Below are positions 7,494 to 15,565 of a DNA stretch of 43,871 bases, piece after piece (the first letter of the stretch is position 1; every line of letters starts with the position of its first letter). Made by a program: the position numbers and the translations under genes. Source of the DNA: Comamonadaceae bacterium (GTDB taxonomy: Bacteria > Pseudomonadota > Gammaproteobacteria > Burkholderiales > Burkholderiaceae_C); contig CANBWK010000013.1 in NCBI GenBank assembly GCA_947373105.1, forward strand, positions 1 through 43,871, written 5' to 3'. The notes beneath the pieces are model-generated. The model made no database searches, was not told the DNA's origin, and worked only from the letters and a program-made list of their open reading frames with translations.

Positions 7494-8143
7494 TTGCGTT
7501 GGGTAAAAGCAGGGATCTACTGAAACCCCCGACGTACATTATCTCCCATACAAAAGGGATGGTGAATCCCCAAAATCGTGTATGCATCAATCGCGAAACC
7601 AAAGTGAAATAACAATTTTTAGGGCATGCAGCTTGCACTGTAACCACCTAACAATTGTTGCTATACATTCCCCAAACCAGCTATGAAGTGAAAATGAATT
7701 GTCTCTAAAATTGCTAACAAAAGAAGGACTCTGCGACTAGCGCTCAAGTTGCGTGTGGGTGAGATGCCAATACGGATTTGCTGTTTGGTCTCGTATCAGC
7801 CACTCGATTTCACTCTTGAATTCAGCGCCTAAGCGACGTTTGAAGAACAGGTGAATAACTCACTTCAAATATGAAACCCGTCCACGGGGAACCTTGACCA
7901 CCAATTAAAATTACTGCTTTCCATTTTTCTCTGCTATTTCTGCCAATACAACGAGCGTCGGTTTTGGGTCTGTATCAACCCTTCGTGTCGAAAGCCTGAA
8001 GGGCCGCTTAGGGCTTGGGACCGTCATTGAAATCTGATGCTCGTCTGTAAGTAACTGGATCAATCCGGGTACTTAAAAACTGCAATGTTCAGTGTCGTTC
8101 CGCAGTCAGGCGCAGACCCCAATTCGGGGCTGAAGCCGCCAAC
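7494..8143. other. 650-bp gene-free region with possible regulatory elements
   Basis: No gene is supported on either strand in this 650-bp stretch between the MarR start and the AraC stop. It holds a sigma-54-like sequence (7622-7637), a perfect palindrome AACAATTGTT (7650-7659), and a segment at 7973-8035 resembling one at 3564-3627. A short hairpin (CCCC-AATTC-GGGG, 8117-8129) just after the AraC gene lacks a T-run. The rest shows nothing I can identify. An unannotated small RNA is possible but not demonstrated. Confidence 0.6.
7622..7637 (+). promoter_or_regulatory. Sigma-54-like -24/-12 element (weak candidate)
   Basis: The sequence GGGCATGCAGCTTGCA has GG and GC dinucleotides separated by exactly 10 nt and a perfect TTGCA -12 block. 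The -24 block (GGGCATG against TGGCACG) has two mismatches. It faces a region with no plus-strand gene for several kilobases, so it is either chance or drives a non-coding transcript. Confidence 0.2.
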
Positions 8144-9190
8144 CTACACATCGTCCTCAGCAGGTGCGTTGTGCGCTTGGCGGTAGGCACTGGGGGTCAA
8201 CCCTGTCCAGCCTTTGAAGGCACGGTGGAAGGTGCTGGCTTCCGAAAACCCCACGCGGGTTGCCACTTCGAGCAGCGGCAGGTCGGACTGGGTGAGGTAC
8301 TCGACGGCCACGTCGCGGCGCAGCGCGTCCTTGATCATTTGGTAGCCCTGCCCTTCGCGCTGCAGGCGGCGGCGCAGGGTCTGGGGCGTGGTGGCCAGCA
8401 TGTCGCTGATGACTTCGAGCGAGGGCATTTCTTGGGTCAAATAACGACGCAACAGGCGTCGGATGCGCTCGGTCAGACTCGACTGATCGCGGTACTTGAC
8501 CAGCAAACACGCCGGCGCTTGTTGTAAAAATTCCTCTACGCTTTCCAGGTTCTGAACGACCGGCAGTTCAAGCCATTTGGCGGGAAACCTAAAACCCCAA
8601 TCGCTGTCCGACATGCGGATACTGGCTTGAAACAAGCGGGAGGCATCACTGCGGCGCACGACTTCGCTTTCCTGGTAGACAACCTCGTCCACGGGTATAC
8701 GCCGCGCCGCCAGCCAGCAGATCACGCCATAACTGAGAAACAAGAACACCCGCACGGCATAAGTCTGCTTGGGACTCAGGGCGCGCAAGGCATTCAGGCG
8801 CAGGTAGGCTACATCGTCTTCAACATGCAAGCGGGGTACAAAGTCGGGCAGGATCGCATGGTAGTAACGCAGCCCCGCGCGCATGGCGTCACCCACTTTC
8901 TGGTAGCCCACCAACAGACGGCAACAGGACGCAAACGTCCCCATGGGCACGGGCTTGGAGCCTAAGCCCCAGAACTCATCGCGGTGGTGCCGTATCAAGG
9001 CGCTCATCAAGCGGGCAAATTGAGTTTGGGTCACGCGGGCCAAATCGGACTCGAGCAAGGCCAGTGTGATGCCTGCACGGCGCAGCAACGTGAGCTTCGC
9101 GTCTTGTCCTTCGAGACCCAAAAGCATGTTCACCACCTGGTGAATGGCGATAGTGTGCTGCGGCGGTGGGCTGGCAGAGGTGCGTTGCAT
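8144..9190 (-). CDS. AraC-family regulator (OruR/Arabinose_bd-type N-terminus)
   Basis: A 348-residue regulator with the long N-terminal ligand domain of the OruR/ArgR-like AraC group (about residues 15-210) and a C-terminal double helix-turn-helix. The latter is visible as LATTPQTLRRRLQREGQGY and LLEVATRVGFSEASTFHRAF, followed by KGWTGLTPSAYR. The F-S-x-x-S-x-F-x-R-A-F-K-x-W-x-G-x-x-P-x-x-Y-R pattern is diagnostic. It lies 57 bp downstream of zwf on the same strand, so it may be co-transcribed with the pentose-phosphate genes, although this regulator group usually controls catabolic or virulence genes. Its ligand and targets are unknown. Confidence 0.88.
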   Translation of the reverse strand: MQRTSASPPPQHTIAIHQVVNMLLGLEGQDAKLTLLRRAGITLALLESDLARVTQTQFARLMSALIRHHRDEFWGLGSKPVPMGTFASCCRLLVGYQKVGDAMRAGLRYYHAILPDFVPRLHVEDDVAYLRLNALRALSPKQTYAVRVFLFLSYGVICWLAARRIPVDEVVYQESEVVRRSDASRLFQASIRMSDSDWGFRFPAKWLELPVVQNLESVEEFLQQAPACLLVKYRDQSSLTERIRRLLRRYLTQEMPSLEVISDMLATTPQTLRRRLQREGQGYQMIKDALRRDVAVEYLTQSDLPLLEVATRVGFSEASTFHRAFKGWTGLTPSAYRQAHNAPAEDDV

Positions 9191-9247
9191 GGGGTCTATG
9201 CTAAGACCTTTTCACGAGCCCATGGCAGGCCTTTGATTAAGGTGGGC

Positions 9248-10783
9248 TTAAATCAAAGGACGCCAAGACCGCCCGTTTTTCGCCAACATGTCCTCGCTGG
9301 CCTGAGGCCCGTCACTGCCTGCCGCATAGGTAGACAACTGATTTTGTCCTTGCTGCTGCCAGTACACCTGCAAAGGTTTGACAATGTCCCAACCGGCCAT
9401 CACGCTGTCCGAGCGTTGAAACAAGGTCGCGTCGCCGATCATGCAGTCGTAAATCAGGGTTTCATACCCTGTGCTGGGTGCATTCTGGAAATAATCCTTG
9501 TAATGGAAATCCATATGCACCTGACCGATTTCGATTTTAGGCCCTGGTATTTTGGCGCCAAAAGACAAGCTTGCACCCTCATCGGGTTGCAATTTGATCA
9601 CCAGGCAATTGGGCGTGAGCGATTCGGTCGCGGTGTTGCGAAACAATGAAATAGGTGGCCGCTTGAAGTGAATGGAAATTTCACTGTGGCGTTTGGCAAG
9701 GGCTTTGCCCGTACGCAGATAAAAGGGCACGCCAGCCCAACGCCAGTTGTCAATGCCCAGCTTGATGGCCACATAGGTCTCCGTGGTGCTGTCTGCCGCG
9801 ACACCAGGCTCCTGCTTGTAACCCAGCAATGGCTTGCCTTCGCGTTCGCCGGTGGCGTACTGCGCCCGCACCGAATCCGTTGCAGGATTGACACTGTGGA
9901 CCGAGGTCAGCACTTTGGTTTTTTCATTGCGAACATCATCGGCCGACAAAGATGCGGGGGGCTCCATGGCCGTCAAGGCCAGGAGTTGGAAGACATGGTT
10001 GGGCACCATGTCACGCAATGCACCCGTGGATTCGTAAAAGGCGGCGCGGTTTTCCACCGCCACCGTTTCGGCCACTGTGATTTGCACATGGTCAATATGG
10101 TCGCGATTCCACAAGGGTTCGAAAATACCATTGGCAAAACGCATCAGCATGATGTTTTGTACCGTCTCTTTACCCAGAAAGTGGTCCATTCGGTAGATCT
10201 GTTTTTCGGCCAAGCTATGGCGCAGTTGGGTGTTCAGCGCTTGCGCCGATTCCAGATCATGACCAAACGGTTTTTCAACCACCACACGGCGCCACTGCGA
10301 ATTGCTCTCAGTGACCAGCCCTGCTTGCCCCAGTTGGTCGACGATGCCACCAAAGAAACGGGCTCCTACAGCCAAGTAAAACATCACATGGTCGCCCACC
10401 TGGTGGCTGACTTTGAGGTCGCCGAGTTTAGCGCCCAAGAGTTTGTAGGCGTCGGCACTGGCAAAGTCCAAGGACATGTAGGTCATGCATGACACCAAGC
10501 GCTCAAGGTGCTCTTCATTCAAGGTCTGTGTGTAATGCTTGTCAGCCGCAAACTCTCTGACTGCCTTTTCCACGTGCAATTGAAAAGAAGCATCCGACAT
10601 GTCCAGTCGATCCACCCCGACAAGGGCAAATTTTTCGGGCAACAAGCCAGTTCTGGCCAGGTTATAGAGTGCCGGCATCAGCAAACGTTTGGTCAGATCG
10701 CCCCCGGCGCCAAAGATGACCATGGTGCATGAAGGCGCTCGCTCTCCATGGGCTGTTTTTTCATGTTCAATGTCTTGTGCCAT
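9248..10783 (-). CDS. zwf: Glucose-6-phosphate 1-dehydrogenase
   Basis: A 511-residue enzyme oxidising glucose 6-phosphate to 6-phosphogluconolactone with NAD(P)+, the entry step of the oxidative pentose phosphate pathway. The N-terminal nucleotide-binding motif is FGAGGDLTKRLLMPALYNL (about 24-42), EKPFG is at 170-174 and the active-site motif RMDHFLGKE at 198-206 contains the catalytic His. Full family length. It follows gnd by 21 bp with GGA upstream of the ATG, so zwf and gnd form an operon. The intermediate 6-phosphogluconolactonase is not visible between them. Confidence 0.97.
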   Translation of the reverse strand: MAQDIEHEKTAHGERAPSCTMVIFGAGGDLTKRLLMPALYNLARTGLLPEKFALVGVDRLDMSDASFQLHVEKAVREFAADKHYTQTLNEEHLERLVSCMTYMSLDFASADAYKLLGAKLGDLKVSHQVGDHVMFYLAVGARFFGGIVDQLGQAGLVTESNSQWRRVVVEKPFGHDLESAQALNTQLRHSLAEKQIYRMDHFLGKETVQNIMLMRFANGIFEPLWNRDHIDHVQITVAETVAVENRAAFYESTGALRDMVPNHVFQLLALTAMEPPASLSADDVRNEKTKVLTSVHSVNPATDSVRAQYATGEREGKPLLGYKQEPGVAADSTTETYVAIKLGIDNWRWAGVPFYLRTGKALAKRHSEISIHFKRPPISLFRNTATESLTPNCLVIKLQPDEGASLSFGAKIPGPKIEIGQVHMDFHYKDYFQNAPSTGYETLIYDCMIGDATLFQRSDSVMAGWDIVKPLQVYWQQQGQNQLSTYAAGSDGPQASEDMLAKNGRSWRPLI

Positions 10784-10804
10784 AAGGATTTCCGGGTGGG
10801 TTGA

Positions 10805-11785
10805 TCAGGACTTTTTGGACTCTTGGTGGCCACCAAATTGTTTGCGCATGGCGGACAGCACTTTTTCAGCAAAGGTATGGTCCTGACGCGACCTGAAGCG
10901 GGTAAACAAGGCCGCAGTCAGTACATCTGCGGGCACAGCTTCTTCAATAGCGGCCTGAATGGTCCAGCGCCCCTCACCTGAATCATCGACGCGGCCGCTG
11001 AAGGCTTTGAGTTCAGGGTCTTCGGCCAGAGAAATGGCGCTCAAATCTAGCAGCCACGAGGACACCACGCTGCCTCGACGCCAGAGCTCTGTGATGTCAG
11101 CCAAGTCCAGGTCATAACGCCGCTCTGCAGGAATCACCTCTTGGTTGACGCCTTTTAAAATATCCAAGCCTTCAGCATAAGCTTGCATCAAGCCGTACTC
11201 AATGCCGTTGTGCACCATCTTCACAAAGTGTCCAGAGCCTGCAGGTCCGGTGTACAAGTAGCCTTCTTCGGCGGTCGATTGACGCCCCTCACGACCCGGC
11301 GTTTTGTCGATGCTGCCCACACCGGGTGCCAATGTTTTGAAAATGGGGTCCAGGTGATCAAAAGCGGTTTTGTCACCGCCAATCATCATGCAATACCCCC
11401 TGTCCAAGCCCCACACGCCACCACTGGTGCCGACATCGATGTATCTGATGCCTTTTTCGGCCAATGTTTTTGCACGGCGAACGTCGTCTTGGAAATTTGA
11501 ATTTCCACCGTCAATGATGATGTCGCCAGAAGACATCATGTCGCCCAATGTGGCAATGGTGCTTTCGGTAATGGGGCCTGCAGGCAACATCACCCAGACC
11601 GCCTTAGGCGATGTGAGTTGATCCATGAATTGCTTCAGGTCTTGAGAGGGGATGGCACCCTCAGAGGCGAGTTGGTTGACGCTGGCGGGCTGTGCGTCGT
11701 AAACCACACAACTGTGACCGTTGTTCATGAGTCTGCGAACAATGTTGCCGCCCATTCGTCCCAAACCAATCATTCCTAGTTGCAT
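10805..11785 (-). CDS. gnd: 6-phosphogluconate dehydrogenase (decarboxylating), short type
   Basis: A 326-residue 6-phosphogluconate dehydrogenase of the short (YqeC/GntZ-like) class, giving ribulose 5-phosphate, CO2 and NAD(P)H. The Rossmann motif GLGRMG is at 7-12, the substrate-binding GTSGGVWG at 119-126, and the catalytic segment [13 protein letters not shown] carries Lys189 and Asn193. The length fits the short class rather than the roughly 470-residue long form. It begins 46 bp after the MinD-like gene on the same strand and precedes zwf by 21 bp. The ribosome-binding site is weak (GAAAG). Cofactor preference cannot be told from what I see. Confidence 0.94.
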   Translation of the reverse strand: MQLGMIGLGRMGGNIVRRLMNNGHSCVVYDAQPASVNQLASEGAIPSQDLKQFMDQLTSPKAVWVMLPAGPITESTIATLGDMMSSGDIIIDGGNSNFQDDVRRAKTLAEKGIRYIDVGTSGGVWGLDRGYCMMIGGDKTAFDHLDPIFKTLAPGVGSIDKTPGREGRQSTAEEGYLYTGPAGSGHFVKMVHNGIEYGLMQAYAEGLDILKGVNQEVIPAERRYDLDLADITELWRRGSVVSSWLLDLSAISLAEDPELKAFSGRVDDSGEGRWTIQAAIEEAVPADVLTAALFTRFRSRQDHTFAEKVLSAMRKQFGGHQESKKS

Positions 11786-11831
11786 GGTGCACTTTCAAAG
11801 TAGAGTTATAAAAAAACACGGCCTATTCAGA

Positions 11832-12662
11832 TCAAGTCATCTTCAAATCATGCAAATGAATAATTCGCTCCACGAAATGACCTAAGCCGCCTTCAGTGTA
11901 TTGTTTTCGATCCAATTCACTGGTGGCCAAAGCAAGATGGCGAATATCGTGAGCAGCCTGACTGGTAGGAGCAAATTCTGTCACGGCTTTGTGATTTTCA
12001 GAAGCCTCCATCATCAGCTCATCTTGTTTGATGCAGCCCAAATAATGCAACTCACGGTTCAGGAATTTGGTCGACACGGTGTTCAGGTGGTTGAACAAGT
12101 TCTTTCCATCTTCGTCACTTTTAGCCGCATTGACAATGATGTATATACGGTCCAAACCGAAATCGCTGCATAGAATTTTGATCATGGCGTAGGCGTCCGC
12201 CAGGCCCTCTTTGTCACTGCGCACCACGATCAGTCGTCTTCCCGTACAAGCCATGAAAGACAACACGGAGGGGTCCGTGCCTGGAGGCAGGTCGATGATC
12301 AAAAAGTCCAACGACTCTTCTAAATCACTGAATTGCTGGAAGGCCCTCGTCGCTTGATCGCCATTGAGCGTGGTCATGCTCTCGATGGTTTTGGCACCCG
12401 CAATCAATTTGATGCCGTAATGCCGGGACAAGATAATGTCTTTCAAATTTTTCTCGCCACTGATGAAATGGCTTAAATTCAATGGGCAATGCGTACCCAA
12501 AGCGGCCTGCGCATTGGATGCGCTGGAGTTGGCATCCAAAATCATGACGTCGTAGCCCATATCATGCAAAGCGACTGCGAGATTGACGGAAACAGTGGTT
12601 TTTCCGACGCCACTTCTTCCACTGGTAATGCCGATAACTTGGGTGTGAGTTGGTTTTTGCAT
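11832..12662 (-). CDS. MinD/ParA-superfamily ATPase, FlhG/FleN-like
   Basis: A 276-residue P-loop ATPase of the SIMIBI class, most like FlhG/FleN. The deviant Walker A region reads GRSGVGKTT (15-23): the signature lysine of the KGGVGKT motif is replaced by Arg16 and the next Gly by Ser17, while the P-loop Lys21 is kept. Walker A' (MILDANSS, about 40-47) and Walker B (LIIDLPPGTD, 121-130) are intact. The C-terminal LGCIKQDELMMEA pattern matches the FlhG 'LG.I..D..' segment. No flhF or other flagellar gene is present here. It is the last gene of a four-gene cassette with SET, GNAT-like and YkgJ-type proteins and is 46 bp upstream of gnd. A role in positioning or regulating a modification complex is speculation. 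Confidence 0.85.
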   Translation of the reverse strand: MQKPTHTQVIGITSGRSGVGKTTVSVNLAVALHDMGYDVMILDANSSASNAQAALGTHCPLNLSHFISGEKNLKDIILSRHYGIKLIAGAKTIESMTTLNGDQATRAFQQFSDLEESLDFLIIDLPPGTDPSVLSFMACTGRRLIVVRSDKEGLADAYAMIKILCSDFGLDRIYIIVNAAKSDEDGKNLFNHLNTVSTKFLNRELHYLGCIKQDELMMEASENHKAVTEFAPTSQAAHDIRHLALATSELDRKQYTEGGLGHFVERIIHLHDLKMT

Positions 12663-12683
12663 GGTGATTTTTGACTCAATAAA

Positions 12684-13106
12684 TCATTCAAAAATATGTT
12701 TCTCGCCAAAACTGATGTCGTAGTCCAACATCAGTTCTTCACCCGAGCGGATGGTGCGTAGGGTTTTAAGTTGGCCGTTTTTTTGATAGGCCACGCTGGG
12801 TTTTTTAGAGTGGTTCAAGTAAACAGCCATGTTCATCGTATTCATGCCCACACTGGGGATGTGCATGACTTCATCGGTGTAGTAGCAAAAAATATCAAGC
12901 TCCTTCCTTACGCTCCTGGGCAGTCCTTTCAAATCATGGTGGGTGAATTCAACTTCTTCAACGTCATGCCATGTGCGCATGGGGTTGACACCTTTGGGAA
13001 TGGTCCGAAGCGCAAAAACGCCAATACCGTGCACCTTGGAAATTCCTAACTTGCAATACACCTCTTCTTGCAGATGCTTCAGAAGATTTTTTTTTATTTT
13101 AGACAT
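12684..13106 (-). CDS. SET-domain protein lysine methyltransferase-like
   Basis: A 140-residue protein that is essentially one SET domain, the fold of SAM-dependent protein lysine methyltransferases. Visible hallmarks are VHGIGVFALRTIPKG (SET-I, AdoMet-binding G-x-G), YLNHSKKPSV (the N-H-S pseudoknot motif; a Lys replaces the usual Cys after the Ser) and GEELMLDYD, containing the catalytic-Tyr region. No pre-SET zinc cluster and no signal peptide are present. It sits between the GNAT-like gene (43 bp) and the MinD-like gene (21 bp), so its substrate may be one of the cassette proteins. Bacterial SET proteins can also methylate ribosomal or chromatin proteins. Its start lacks a clear Shine-Dalgarno sequence. 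Confidence 0.85.
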   Translation of the reverse strand: MSKIKKNLLKHLQEEVYCKLGISKVHGIGVFALRTIPKGVNPMRTWHDVEEVEFTHHDLKGLPRSVRKELDIFCYYTDEVMHIPSVGMNTMNMAVYLNHSKKPSVAYQKNGQLKTLRTIRSGEELMLDYDISFGEKHIFE

Positions 13107-13149
13107 GCTGTGGGTCTGAGGAATTAGGGGCCATGTAAAAACGCAGCGC

Positions 13150-14022
13150 TCAAGCGTGCCGATGAATTCGATTCCAGACCTCGGGTTTGAAATCTGTGTG
13201 CAATGGGGAGCTTGAATCCAAAGCCAAGGGGTGGTCTTCGTCAGTCAATGCCAAAGCAAATATGGGCTCGAAATCTGTCACGAACAAGGCCTTGTAGCCG
13301 TAATCATCGACCGGCCCGAGGTTGTAGTATTTGTAACCATTGTCTGCCGTCCACCTCGATGCCAGCAGACAGGCATAAATCCCAGGCGATTTGTTTTTGT
13401 ATTCGCGGTTCCATTGACAAAAACTCCCGTAGACCTGTTGCCGCTGGGGCAGCAATATAGAAACATCGGTCAGGACCAGATCGCCATTGGAGGCGTGGAC
13501 TTGGATCACCAAGACATCCAGATCACGGATGTAATCGACAAAACCTTCAACCTCTTGGTCGTGAATGTAGTAGTTTGCAAAATGCTCACCGCCCAGCGCA
13601 TAGACATCTTCGGAGGTGAAATGGTTGCCAGGTAACACCGTGGTGGTGGTCACAAAGTCTTTGCACAGCTTTTCAAGTTCTTTGAATTTTCGCTGCCTGC
13701 GGGGCTCAGTCCAAAACTCAGGACTTCCCGCATGAACCAAGCCGTACTTGTCGTTAATGGGTACACCATAGGGACTCTCAGGCGGCACGGCATAGACAAT
13801 GAAGGGCCTTTTGGCCATTTTCAACATGCTGGGCGATACATCAACATAGGGACACAAAGCATCCCATCGGGTGGTGTAGTAAAGAGTGTCAGCGTGGTAA
13901 CTCTCGACGCATAAATTGTCGGAGTCCCAAGATTGGTTGCCCAGAAAGTGCTTGTCTGTCTCCGGCACATTTTGGGATTCGATTTCGGGACAAGCCAGTA
14001 TCTCGAGAAATGACATGGACAT
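13150..14022 (-). CDS. Uncharacterised protein with GNAT/Ate-Bpt-like C-terminal domain
   Basis: A 290-residue protein I cannot assign to a named family. The C-terminal part (about 199-254) contains the spaced pattern NKSPGIYACLLA, then NGYKYYNLGPV and YGYKALF. It resembles the S-x-G-x-Y..., Y-x-Y-L-G..., Y-K-A order at the C-terminal GNAT fold of arginyl/leucyl-tRNA-protein transferases (Ate1/Bpt). The N-terminal half has no recognised motif; it lacks the Cys cluster of Ate1, but such a cluster is present in the protein encoded immediately upstream. No signal peptide or membrane segment. The gene starts 4 bp after the YkgJ-type gene, so the two are translationally linked. An aminoacyl- or acyl-transferase activity on protein is inference. 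Confidence 0.6.
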   Translation of the reverse strand: MSMSFLEILACPEIESQNVPETDKHFLGNQSWDSDNLCVESYHADTLYYTTRWDALCPYVDVSPSMLKMAKRPFIVYAVPPESPYGVPINDKYGLVHAGSPEFWTEPRRQRKFKELEKLCKDFVTTTTVLPGNHFTSEDVYALGGEHFANYYIHDQEVEGFVDYIRDLDVLVIQVHASNGDLVLTDVSILLPQRQQVYGSFCQWNREYKNKSPGIYACLLASRWTADNGYKYYNLGPVDDYGYKALFVTDFEPIFALALTDEDHPLALDSSSPLHTDFKPEVWNRIHRHA

Positions 14023-14026
14023 GGCG

Positions 14027-14461
14027 TTAAAAACTCACCTGGGCGATGATTGGTAAAGGTTCAAGTTCAAAGTAATCCGCATCAATGGCGTAGTTGTTCT
14101 TGAGAAACTCAGTGTCTAATTTTTCCAACTGACGGACGGCTGTGACCATTTGGAACAAATGTTCCGAAGCTTGACTGGCGGGGTCCTTCAACTGTTCAAA
14201 ATACCGCACCTTCAATGGGCACTCCACATCGAAATGAAAAGTGCGAGATTCAGGTTCAAATGACAGAGGATAAAGCTTGCAGCTGAGTGGTTTGTCCTCA
14301 CCAAGTTCACAACCTGCGGGCCCTAAGTGGGTACAAGTGTTTTCAATGCAAATCCGACCGTGTTGCTTGGTTTCTATCTGCGTCAAAGACACTTCAAGGG
14401 GCGGGTAACCTTCGTCCACATGACAACAACGTTGGCATTGGGCGCAATGATCAAAGAGCAT
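14027..14461 (-). CDS. YkgJ-family Cys-cluster protein
   Basis: A 144-residue protein of the YkgJ (UPF0153, putative Zn/Fe-binding) family. Eight or more Cys are in the family spacing: C6-x2-C9-x2-C12-C13 near the N-terminus, then C38, C43, C51 and C61 in the pattern CTHLGPAGCELGEDKPLSCK followed by LYPL. A similar cluster occurs in FliB flagellin lysine-N-methylases. It is probably a metal- or Fe-S-binding accessory protein. It is the first gene of the minus-strand cassette and is divergent from a crotonase gene. Its promoter is probably the TTGATA/TACAGT pair about 70 bp upstream. The Shine-Dalgarno sequence is weak (GAAGA). Confidence 0.85.
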   Translation of the reverse strand: MLFDHCAQCQRCCHVDEGYPPLEVSLTQIETKQHGRICIENTCTHLGPAGCELGEDKPLSCKLYPLSFEPESRTFHFDVECPLKVRYFEQLKDPASQASEHLFQMVTAVRQLEKLDTEFLKNNYAIDADYFELEPLPIIAQVSF

Positions 14462-14531
14462 GTTCTTCGTCCAAGTAGGTTCCGATCAGCTTCATTATTG
14501 TGTCGGCAATTTTGTTTTCAAAGAATTTGAC

Positions 14532-14560
14532 ACTGTAAATGCAAATTTGATTTTTATCAA
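14532..14560 (-). promoter_or_regulatory. Candidate promoter of the YkgJ-GNAT-SET-MinD cassette
   Basis: Reading the minus strand, TTGATA (14560-14555) and TACAGT (14537-14532) are separated by 17 bp, matching sigma-70 -35 and -10 boxes at 5/6 and 4/6. The start codon of the first cassette gene lies about 70 bp downstream. A perfect inverted repeat overlaps the -35 and spacer. Confidence 0.45.
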
Positions 14561-14564
14561 ATTT
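14543..14564. repeat. Perfect 9-bp inverted repeat in divergent intergenic region
   Basis: AAATTTGAT (14543-14551) and ATCAAATTT (14556-14564) are exact reverse complements separated by TTTT. The element lies between the divergent YkgJ-type and crotonase genes and overlaps the candidate minus-strand -35 box, so it looks like an operator rather than a terminator. Confidence 0.7.
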
Positions 14565-14680
14565 TTCGTTAATCGCATTTTGCACCGAATTGATGCGTGC
14601 AAGACATTCACGCAAGTTGTGAAGCGTAGCTCATTCAAACGTCCCTGTTATGATTTTTTTCATTTTCAGAAACAAGCCCC

Positions 14681-15535
14681 ATGACAAGTTTAAACAAAGC
14701 CCTCGAGACTTCACATTTGCTTTATAGGTTGGATGAAGGGGTAGCGATCATTTCATTCAATCGCCCGGACAAATTGAATGCACTCACGCCGGACATGCTG
14801 AAAATCTTTTTTGAACATGTGGATCAAGCAGCACAAGACACCGCCGTGCGTGTGATCTTGATCACTGGGGAAGGTCGCGGATTTTCAGCAGGGTTGGATT
14901 TGAGCGTGATTGGCACTGGCGTCTCCAAAGCCACCCCATTGACCAACGCTAACCCAGCACCTAAACAATGGGGCGATGAGATCGGGCCAGGCTTGGCTCG
15001 CTATTTTGGCCAAGGCTGGAATGCATTGATCACCTCGCGTAAACCCACCATAGCGGCCGTCAATGGCGCCGCTTTTGGCTGGGGTTTTATTCTGTCCTTG
15101 CACTGCGACATTCGCTTTGCTGGCGAATCGGCCTTGTTCAATGCAACCTTTGCCCGATTGGGCGTGCCTGCAGAAAAAGGCATCGGTTGGTTGTTGCCGC
15201 GGTTGATTGGCATCGCCCGGGCCGCCGACTTGCTTTACACGGCGCGGCGCTTTGATGGTCGAGAGGCCGAGCGATTGGGACTGGTGAATCAATGCCTGCC
15301 TGACGCCGAACTCATGCCCCATGCCCTGGCTTACGCGAAGCAGATTGCGCAAAACGCTGCACCGCGATCTCTCGCTGCGATCAAAGCCCAGATCTGGAGC
15401 GCCGGAGACGATTGCTACGACGAGGCTTTCAGGGCGGCTGACCACGAACAAGATCTGGCGGTGCAGACGCAAGATTTTCTGGAAGGCATTACCAGTCTGC
15501 GAGAAAAGCGCAGCCCGAAATTCAAAGCAGAATAA
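14681..15535 (+). CDS. Enoyl-CoA hydratase/isomerase (crotonase) family protein
   Basis: A 284-residue crotonase-fold enzyme acting on an acyl-CoA. Oxyanion-hole motifs are visible as RGFSAGLDL (66-74) and NGAAFGWGF (128-136), and the segment ARLGVPAEKGIGWLLPRLIG carries Glu165 at one of the two classical catalytic acid positions. The other classical Glu position, in the helix after the second oxyanion loop, appears to be Ile/Leu, so it may be an isomerase or hydrolase rather than a standard hydratase. It stands alone on the plus strand, divergent from the YkgJ cassette and convergent with the FMO gene. The C-terminus (LREKRSPKFKAE) is typical of catabolic crotonases. Confidence 0.9.
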   Translation: MTSLNKALETSHLLYRLDEGVAIISFNRPDKLNALTPDMLKIFFEHVDQAAQDTAVRVILITGEGRGFSAGLDLSVIGTGVSKATPLTNANPAPKQWGDEIGPGLARYFGQGWNALITSRKPTIAAVNGAAFGWGFILSLHCDIRFAGESALFNATFARLGVPAEKGIGWLLPRLIGIARAADLLYTARRFDGREAERLGLVNQCLPDAELMPHALAYAKQIAQNAAPRSLAAIKAQIWSAGDDCYDEAFRAADHEQDLAVQTQDFLEGITSLREKRSPKFKAE

Positions 15536-15565
15536 AGGCGCATTGCAAGCCAGATTGAGGCTAAT

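Noticed and set aside
8117..8129. CCCC-AATTC-GGGG hairpin after the AraC gene as a terminator
   Set aside because: The stem is only 4 bp and no T-run follows on the AraC strand.
11832..12662. MinD-like ATPase as a plasmid partition ParA
   Set aside because: No ParB or centromere repeats are seen, and its C-terminal pattern fits FlhG better. The neighbourhood is chromosomal metabolism.
14460..14684. A 74-codon plus-strand frame between the YkgJ-type and crotonase genes
   Set aside because: It covers the divergent promoter region and inverted repeat, has no ribosome-binding site and resembles no protein family.
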